Assembly (NCBI RefSeq): GCF_001880225.1
Contig: NZ_CP009654.1
Location: 372,001-436,000 of the forward strand
Length of the DNA stretch: 64,000 nucleotides
Direction: 5' to 3'
Source: Francisella frigiditurris
GTDB taxonomy: Bacteria > Pseudomonadota > Gammaproteobacteria > Francisellales > Francisellaceae
Made by a program: the position numbers and the translations under genes
The notes under the pieces: generated by a model
The model's database searches: none
Told to the model about the DNA's origin: nothing
The model's input: only the letters and a program-made list of their open reading frames with translations
In this document: one piece after another, positions 59,540 to 64,000 of the stretch
Layout of the letters: each line of letters begins with the position of its first letter
Position numbering within the stretch: position 1 is the stretch's first letter

Positions 59540-60604
59540 ATGAAAATATTGATAGTTGGAGCAGGCCCTACAGGCCTTTCGTTAGCAACAGAATTAGCTA
59601 GACAAGGTTTTATTCCAAAGCTTATAGATAAGAGAGAAAATATTTCAAATCTCTCTAGAGCTGTGGGAATAGTTCCAAAAACTTTAGAAAAATTTAAACT
59701 AATTGGTATACATGATGAAGTAATAAAAGAAGGTGTGCATATTACTCATGGTAAGATTTTTCATAATGATAAGTTGCTTTTAGATATTTCATTTAAAGAA
59801 GCTAAGATAAGCACTGAATATGACTTTATTATTTCACTGCCTCAAGATAGAACAGAAGCTATCATAGAGAAAAGATTTGAAGAGCTTGGTGGAAAAGTTG
59901 AATATGGTGTGGAGTTGCTTAGTACAAGACAGAATTCTAATAATACAGCTACAGCTATATATGCTAATGGAGAAGAAGAAACTTTTGACTATATAGTGGG
60001 AGCAGATGGCTCAAGAAGTAAAGTAATGCAAAGCATGGATATTAAAAAAGTAGGGTATGACCTTCCTGAGACTTGGCATATAGCGGATTTTTATACAAAA
60101 GAAAGCGATGAAATAAATGCGGCAACTATTTGTAGAAGTAAGAATCTGTTTTTTATGATTAGAATGGCTGAAAAAAGATATAGAGCTGTTTCAAATGCTG
60201 AAATAGATTTATCTCGCTTACCATATGGTTTAACAGTAGATAGAGTTTATAGAGAAGGTAGTTTTAAAATATCTATTAGGCAAGCAGAAACTTATTATAA
60301 AGGTAATGTTGTTATCTGTGGAGATGCTGCACATACACATTCTCCTGTGGGCGGTAGAGGAATGAACTTAGGTATAGAGGATGCTTTTGAGTTGGCAGAG
60401 GCTCTTATAGGTAATAACTTAGATGCTTATAATAAAAAACAACATGCTAGAGGCAAGCAGATTATAAAAGCGACTGAAGAAGCAAGAAAAATGTTTACAG
60501 CCAAAGATTTTTTCAGGAAAAATTTATTAAATATGATTCTTCATGTAGTAGCAAAAATTCCAAAGCTACAGTCTAAAATAGCAAAAGGACTTTTAACTTT
60601 TTAA
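59540..60604 (+). CDS. FAD-dependent monooxygenase (UbiH/PheA-like)
   Basis: A 354-residue flavoprotein hydroxylase. FAD loop VGAGPTGLSLATELARQGF at the N-terminus, mid motif IVGADGSRSKVM, and GDAAHTHSPVGGRGMNLGIE near residue 260. I start at the ATG at 59540 because AAGGA stands 6 bases before it; a TTG two codons earlier is less likely. It overlaps the end of the convergent hypothetical gene by 4 bases. Substrate unknown. Confidence 0.85.
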   Translation: MKILIVGAGPTGLSLATELARQGFIPKLIDKRENISNLSRAVGIVPKTLEKFKLIGIHDEVIKEGVHITHGKIFHNDKLLLDISFKEAKISTEYDFIISLPQDRTEAIIEKRFEELGGKVEYGVELLSTRQNSNNTATAIYANGEEETFDYIVGADGSRSKVMQSMDIKKVGYDLPETWHIADFYTKESDEINAATICRSKNLFFMIRMAEKRYRAVSNAEIDLSRLPYGLTVDRVYREGSFKISIRQAETYYKGNVVICGDAAHTHSPVGGRGMNLGIEDAFELAEALIGNNLDAYNKKQHARGKQIIKATEEARKMFTAKDFFRKNLLNMILHVVAKIPKLQSKIAKGLLTF

Positions 60605-60912
60605 ATAACTGTTTTTTTGTATATATATCTCCTGTCTCCACAGAAAAGCTCTAATTCTTTAGATTTATGATTATAAACCCCGCCAGAATCATGGCTCATA
60701 GGAGGAGCAAAGACTATTTTAGTATGATCTTTATTTATTATAATGTGACCAGTGAAAGCATGTTTTTCACCATCGAGTAAATAATAGCCATTTAAGCAAT
60801 CATCTGTTACTACTATAAACATTTTGACATTCTGTCTATTTCCCCATGGACCTATCCAAAAGCCACTTAGACTATTTTGTAGGCTAATTGCGTCGCTACT
60901 TACTTGAGTCAT
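60601..60912 (-). CDS. Hypothetical protein overlapping the ubiX end
   Basis: A 103-residue cytoplasmic-type protein, beta-rich (SGFWIGPWGNRQNVKMFIVV, GEKHAFTGHIIIN). Its start overlaps the last 17 bases of ubiX, so it looks co-translated with the ubiD-ubiX unit. It could be a small accessory subunit, like the third protein that accompanies some UbiX/UbiD-type decarboxylases, but I see no similarity to prove it. Confidence 0.55.
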   Translation of the reverse strand: MTQVSSDAISLQNSLSGFWIGPWGNRQNVKMFIVVTDDCLNGYYLLDGEKHAFTGHIIINKDHTKIVFAPPMSHDSGGVYNHKSKELELFCGDRRYIYKKTVI

Positions 60913-61474
60913 TCCCTTTCCATCTTTTGTTAGAGTCTAAATTAATTCCCATCAGATCAAGAGCTCTAATAACGGTATATTCTAAAAGTTCATCAATAGA
61001 TTGAGGCTTTATATATAAAGAAGGTACCGGAGGCATAATAATGCCACCAGCAAGAGTTACTTTTTTCATATTTTCTATATGAATCAAACTTAGAGGAGTT
61101 TCTCTTGCTAGAAGGATAAGAGGTTTTCTTTCTTTTAACATTACATCTGCTGTACGTGATATAAGGTTATCAGCAATGCCATTTGCTATTTCTGCTAATG
61201 TTTTCATAGAGCATGGAGCTATTAGCATGCCAGAAGGTCTATATGATCCACTAGAAAGACATGATGCTAAGTTATTTACATGGTTTACATGTGTAGCTAA
61301 TGCTTTTACTTCATCTAGAGTGTAATCAGTCTCCATTGAACGAGTAAGCTCAGATGTTTTAGAAAGAATTAAATGTGTTTCAATATTATGTTGTTTCAAT
61401 AACTTTAGAGCGATTACACCGTATTGGTATCCACTAGCTCCTGTTATTGCAATAATAATTTTTTTAGGTTCCAT
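60896..61474 (-). CDS. ubiX: Flavin prenyltransferase UbiX/Pad1
   Basis: A 192-residue enzyme that prenylates FMN to make the cofactor of UbiD. ITGASGYQYGVIALKLL is the FMN loop, and MLIAPCSMKTLAEIANGIAD and ERKPLILLARETPLSLIH are the family blocks. I use the ATG at 61474; a GTG at 61492 would add six residues. It follows ubiD on the same strand with a 20-base gap. Confidence 0.92.
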   Translation of the reverse strand: MEPKKIIIAITGASGYQYGVIALKLLKQHNIETHLILSKTSELTRSMETDYTLDEVKALATHVNHVNNLASCLSSGSYRPSGMLIAPCSMKTLAEIANGIADNLISRTADVMLKERKPLILLARETPLSLIHIENMKKVTLAGGIIMPPVPSLYIKPQSIDELLEYTVIRALDLMGINLDSNKRWKGNDSSK

Positions 61475-61494
61475 AATTAATAAGTCCAACACTA

Positions 61495-62856
61495 TTATAT
61501 ATAATCAACTTTATCTAAATCTTTAGGCAAGGAGCGTTTAAACACTTCTTTTTGACCTTTAATTGGTCCATTGCATGGTGCAGTTGCATCAATTCCCCAC
61601 TTATCCATAGTTATTAAGTTTAAAGGAGAAGGATATATTAACACATCCTTGCTTGCTGTTGTTCTTGTAACTATAGCCCAATTCACTTCATCACAATTAT
61701 AGATATCAATATCGTCATCGACAACTACAACTTTGGTTATAATAGGTATAGTTGTTACAGCATGAATAATTCTCTTAGCGGTATCCATATCAGCATTTTT
61801 TATTGAAACAACAGCATATTCTCCATGCATTACATTAGCTGCAACAAAATCATCTTTACACTTTAGTTGTGTGATAACTATATTACGTATGGCCATAGTG
61901 GTGAAATATTTGCAAAGAGACCTATCTTCAGCTTCTCCAAAAGCAGTTGTCATTGCTAAATAAATAGGTTTTTTCCTATGAGTAATAGCTTTTACTTTAA
62001 AAGTATATCCTACCAATTTCGTAGAACTATTGTCATTAGAATATTGGCTTTCTAAGAGAACATAATTTGCTCTTTCTGTTCCCCACTTACCTTGAAGTAC
62101 TCTATCTTTAGTAACCACACCTTCTATTATTACCTCTGAGTCTGCAGGCACATATAAATCTAGAGTTTCACACTTTATAACGTTTACGGGCTCACCTTTT
62201 ATTCCTCCGGCAAGCTCTAAGCAACCCGCTCCTTTTCTATTGGGAAATTGACTTGTAATATATATTTCTGGATCAACGCTTATAGCAATTGCAACTTCAG
62301 TATCTTTGTTGTTACGTTCATTTTCATATATTAAGCGAGAAAAATTACTATATTGAGATGTATATATACCCATAGTATTAGAATTTAATACCTCAACTCT
62401 CTTTATAGTTCCTTTATTGACGTTATTATCATTATCTTTTGTAAAAATAATGCCTGAGTGATGGTATGAATTTTCATCATCTTCACAGTATGTTAAAAAT
62501 GGAATAGTTAATAAATTGACCTCATCGTTTTTCATTATTACATCTTTAACAGGACTTGAATCTACTCTATTCGTCTTTATAGGTTTATTACTTATATCCA
62601 AATAAGTATTAAGTAAATTATCTTCTCTAGTATTAAGAGCTAATGCAAGTAGAGAATCTGTTGCAAAAACTCCTCCAGCAACACTCCAATCAGGGAAGTT
62701 TTCTATTGAATTAAATAAAGTGGCATAACCACTATCTTTTGTTGAAGCTTTATAAATACCTGCAGATATTTCATTATCTGTATTCAATCTTTTAGAAACA
62801 GTCATTAGTTTATTATTTTCTTTTAATTTTTCGATGTGTTCTCTAAAACTACTCAT
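61495..62856 (-). CDS. ubiD: UbiD-family prenyl-FMN decarboxylase
   Basis: A 453-residue non-oxidative (de)carboxylase of the UbiD family, with FREHIEKLKENNKL at the N-terminus and the central cofactor-binding motifs NRKGAGCLELAGGIKGEPV and DSEVIIEGVV. The paired ubiX supplies prenyl-FMN. The substrate may be the ubiquinone intermediate or another aromatic acid; the two-gene unit with a small third gene would also fit a phenolic acid decarboxylase. Shorter than classical UbiD. Confidence 0.87.
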   Translation of the reverse strand: MSSFREHIEKLKENNKLMTVSKRLNTDNEISAGIYKASTKDSGYATLFNSIENFPDWSVAGGVFATDSLLALALNTREDNLLNTYLDISNKPIKTNRVDSSPVKDVIMKNDEVNLLTIPFLTYCEDDENSYHHSGIIFTKDNDNNVNKGTIKRVEVLNSNTMGIYTSQYSNFSRLIYENERNNKDTEVAIAISVDPEIYITSQFPNRKGAGCLELAGGIKGEPVNVIKCETLDLYVPADSEVIIEGVVTKDRVLQGKWGTERANYVLLESQYSNDNSSTKLVGYTFKVKAITHRKKPIYLAMTTAFGEAEDRSLCKYFTTMAIRNIVITQLKCKDDFVAANVMHGEYAVVSIKNADMDTAKRIIHAVTTIPIITKVVVVDDDIDIYNCDEVNWAIVTRTTASKDVLIYPSPLNLITMDKWGIDATAPCNGPIKGQKEVFKRSLPKDLDKVDYI

Positions 62857-63157
62857 ATATGATCTCTCTTAATTTTTAAATTAAACTATTTATGGGTTTA
62901 AGTTATTTCGATGAAATGTTTTAAACATTTATTTGTAAGCAAAGACAAATGGAATGTAGCTAATTAAAGTTATATGATGAAATTAATTTAGCTTAATTAG
63001 TATTAATCAATGCATTAAGAAAGACTTGTTAAGGAATGAAAAGACTCTTTTTTTTAATAGGCTTTATAGAATTATCAAAATAATACATGTTAATTAAGAT
63101 TAACCTGCTAATATACAAATTTAAGCATAAGGTTAGTTAATAAGTCAACGCCTCAGT
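62857..63157. other. Gene-free stretch between ubiD and znuB
   Basis: About 300 AT-rich bases. I find no frame of substance, tRNA or clear hairpin with a U-run. It probably contains the ubiD promoter (minus strand) and the 3' end of the znu transcript. Confidence 0.4.
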
Positions 63158-63949
63158 TTAGAAAAAACTATTTTTAACAATGCTTATAACGTATAGTCCA
63201 CAAATAATAGATGTAATAAAAAAGCTTATAGGAACATCAATATAGTAAGCAGCTATTATCGCTGACCAAACAGAGGCAATAGATATAATTGTGCTTAGTA
63301 TAATAGGTTTGTAAAAACCATCTACCCATTGAGTAGCTATTGCTGCAGGACCTATTAATAGAGAGAAAACTAATAATATACCCACTACCTGACATGCCAT
63401 AGATACGGTTATAGCTATAGCAACAAAAAGAAGTATTGATAGTAGCTTGTTTGGAATATTTTTAGATTCCGCAAACACTGGATCAAGTGATGATATAAAT
63501 AGTGGTCTAGCAATAGAAATAAGTAAGATAATAGTAAAAATAGCTAGTCCTAAGAGTATATATATTTGCTCAAGAGTAACTGTTAAAATATTCCCTATTA
63601 GAATACTCATGACAGAACCAGAATAGCCAGTTTGATATAAAAATAAGAAGTATGTACCTAGCCCAAGAAAGAATGTGAGTACTATACCTATTGCGATATC
63701 ATTCTTTTTTATTTTATCGCCAAAAGCTCCCATTAATAATCCAGCTACTAGATTTATAAATAACTGGCCTGTCATAGCAGAAATGTTGATAAGAACAGCT
63801 CCGGCTGCTCCTGTAAGGCTTATGTGTCCTAGTGCATGAGAGGCAAAAGATAATCTACGAATTATTACAAAAAAGCTAATAACTCCACAAATAAAAGCAA
63901 TAATGGTTCCGGCAATAAAAGCATATTGCATAAAAGTATAACTAAACAC
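63158..63949 (-). CDS. znuB: Zinc/manganese ABC transporter permease (ZnuB type)
   Basis: A 263-residue ABC-3 family permease with about eight helices. The permease hallmarks LSFASHALGHISLTGAAGAV and VSMACQVVGILLVFSLLIGP are present. The start is the GTG at 63949, which has a perfect AGGAGG 6 bases upstream; upstream frame to 63982 is not needed. It overlaps the tail of the upstream ATPase gene by 8 bases, so the two are translationally coupled. Confidence 0.9.
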   Translation of the reverse strand: MFSYTFMQYAFIAGTIIAFICGVISFFVIIRRLSFASHALGHISLTGAAGAVLINISAMTGQLFINLVAGLLMGAFGDKIKKNDIAIGIVLTFFLGLGTYFLFLYQTGYSGSVMSILIGNILTVTLEQIYILLGLAIFTIILLISIARPLFISSLDPVFAESKNIPNKLLSILLFVAIAITVSMACQVVGILLVFSLLIGPAAIATQWVDGFYKPIILSTIISIASVWSAIIAAYYIDVPISFFITSIICGLYVISIVKNSFF

Positions 63950-64000
63950 AGATATCCTCCTGTAAGCAAGGAAACTCATCACAATAGTGGCATGTTTTAT
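63942..64000 (-). CDS. znuC: C-terminal end of an upstream gene, probably znuC
   Basis: The minus frame entering the window ends KTCHYCDEFPCLQEDICV then TAG (63942-63944), overlapping the znuB start. A Cys/His-rich tail (CxxC...C...C) at the end of a znu ATPase could bind or sense zinc. Only 18 residues are visible, so the identity rests on gene order. Confidence 0.5.
   Translation of the reverse strand, partial: KTCHYCDEFPCLQEDICV

Overview
The window looks like a Francisella chromosome segment spanning the replication origin. Signs seen directly are very AT-rich DNA, a tmRNA whose tag ends ANDSNFAAVAKAA (which I recall as the Francisella tag), dnaN and dnaA beside a DnaA-box cluster, a ribD-ribE-ribBA-ribH cluster behind an FMN riboswitch, and the rhodanese-secB pair. 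Several broken genes and insertion-sequence scraps suggest an environmental or fish-associated lineage (F. philomiragia/noatunensis-like). That species-level guess is inference.

Layout. 1-4883: carA (3' part), carB and pyrB, the first steps of pyrimidine synthesis. 4880-12388: a small secreted protein, a ZntB/CorA-type transporter, a GmhA/DiaA-type isomerase, bamE, rpsT (TTG start), a POT peptide transporter, lepA and mnmA. 12410-17437: a lipoprotein, def and the riboflavin operon with its riboswitch. 17493-23774: a 2-keto acid decarboxylase, a 2Fe-2S protein, an SppA-type protease, OmpH/Skp, a rhodanese-like protein lacking its cysteine, secB, recA and recX. 23834-26682: an O-antigen-ligase-like protein and a fused double glycosyltransferase. 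26753-27754: ssrA with an att-flanked remnant of an integrase. 27905-34714: DUF1275, PMT-type mannosyltransferase, FAD monooxygenase, GPH transporter, SOUL protein and a decayed Coq4-like gene. 34737-39542: dnaN, dnaA, oriC, rng, tRNA-Thr and tRNA-Asp.

39577-54715 is an amino-acid region: trpEGD, then about 5.5 kb of accessory or decayed material, then trpCF, ilvC with divergent ilvY, and trpBA. The accessory insert carries an IS6-type transposase fragment, a 902-residue protein with a eukaryote-like Ser/Thr kinase domain, transposon ends, a beheaded alpha/beta hydrolase, a broken transporter, a periplasmic protein and an HD-domain hydrolase. The kinase gene is the most novel item in the window.

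54744-64000: a DUF4282 membrane protein, a 1123-residue transglutaminase-like/DUF2126 protein with a terminator, an SDR enzyme, an FAD monooxygenase, a ubiD-ubiX pair with a small partner gene, and znuB plus the tail of znuC.

I saw no CRISPR array, rRNA operon or intact insertion sequence. All family assignments come from reading the sequence and recalled family motifs; no search was run.
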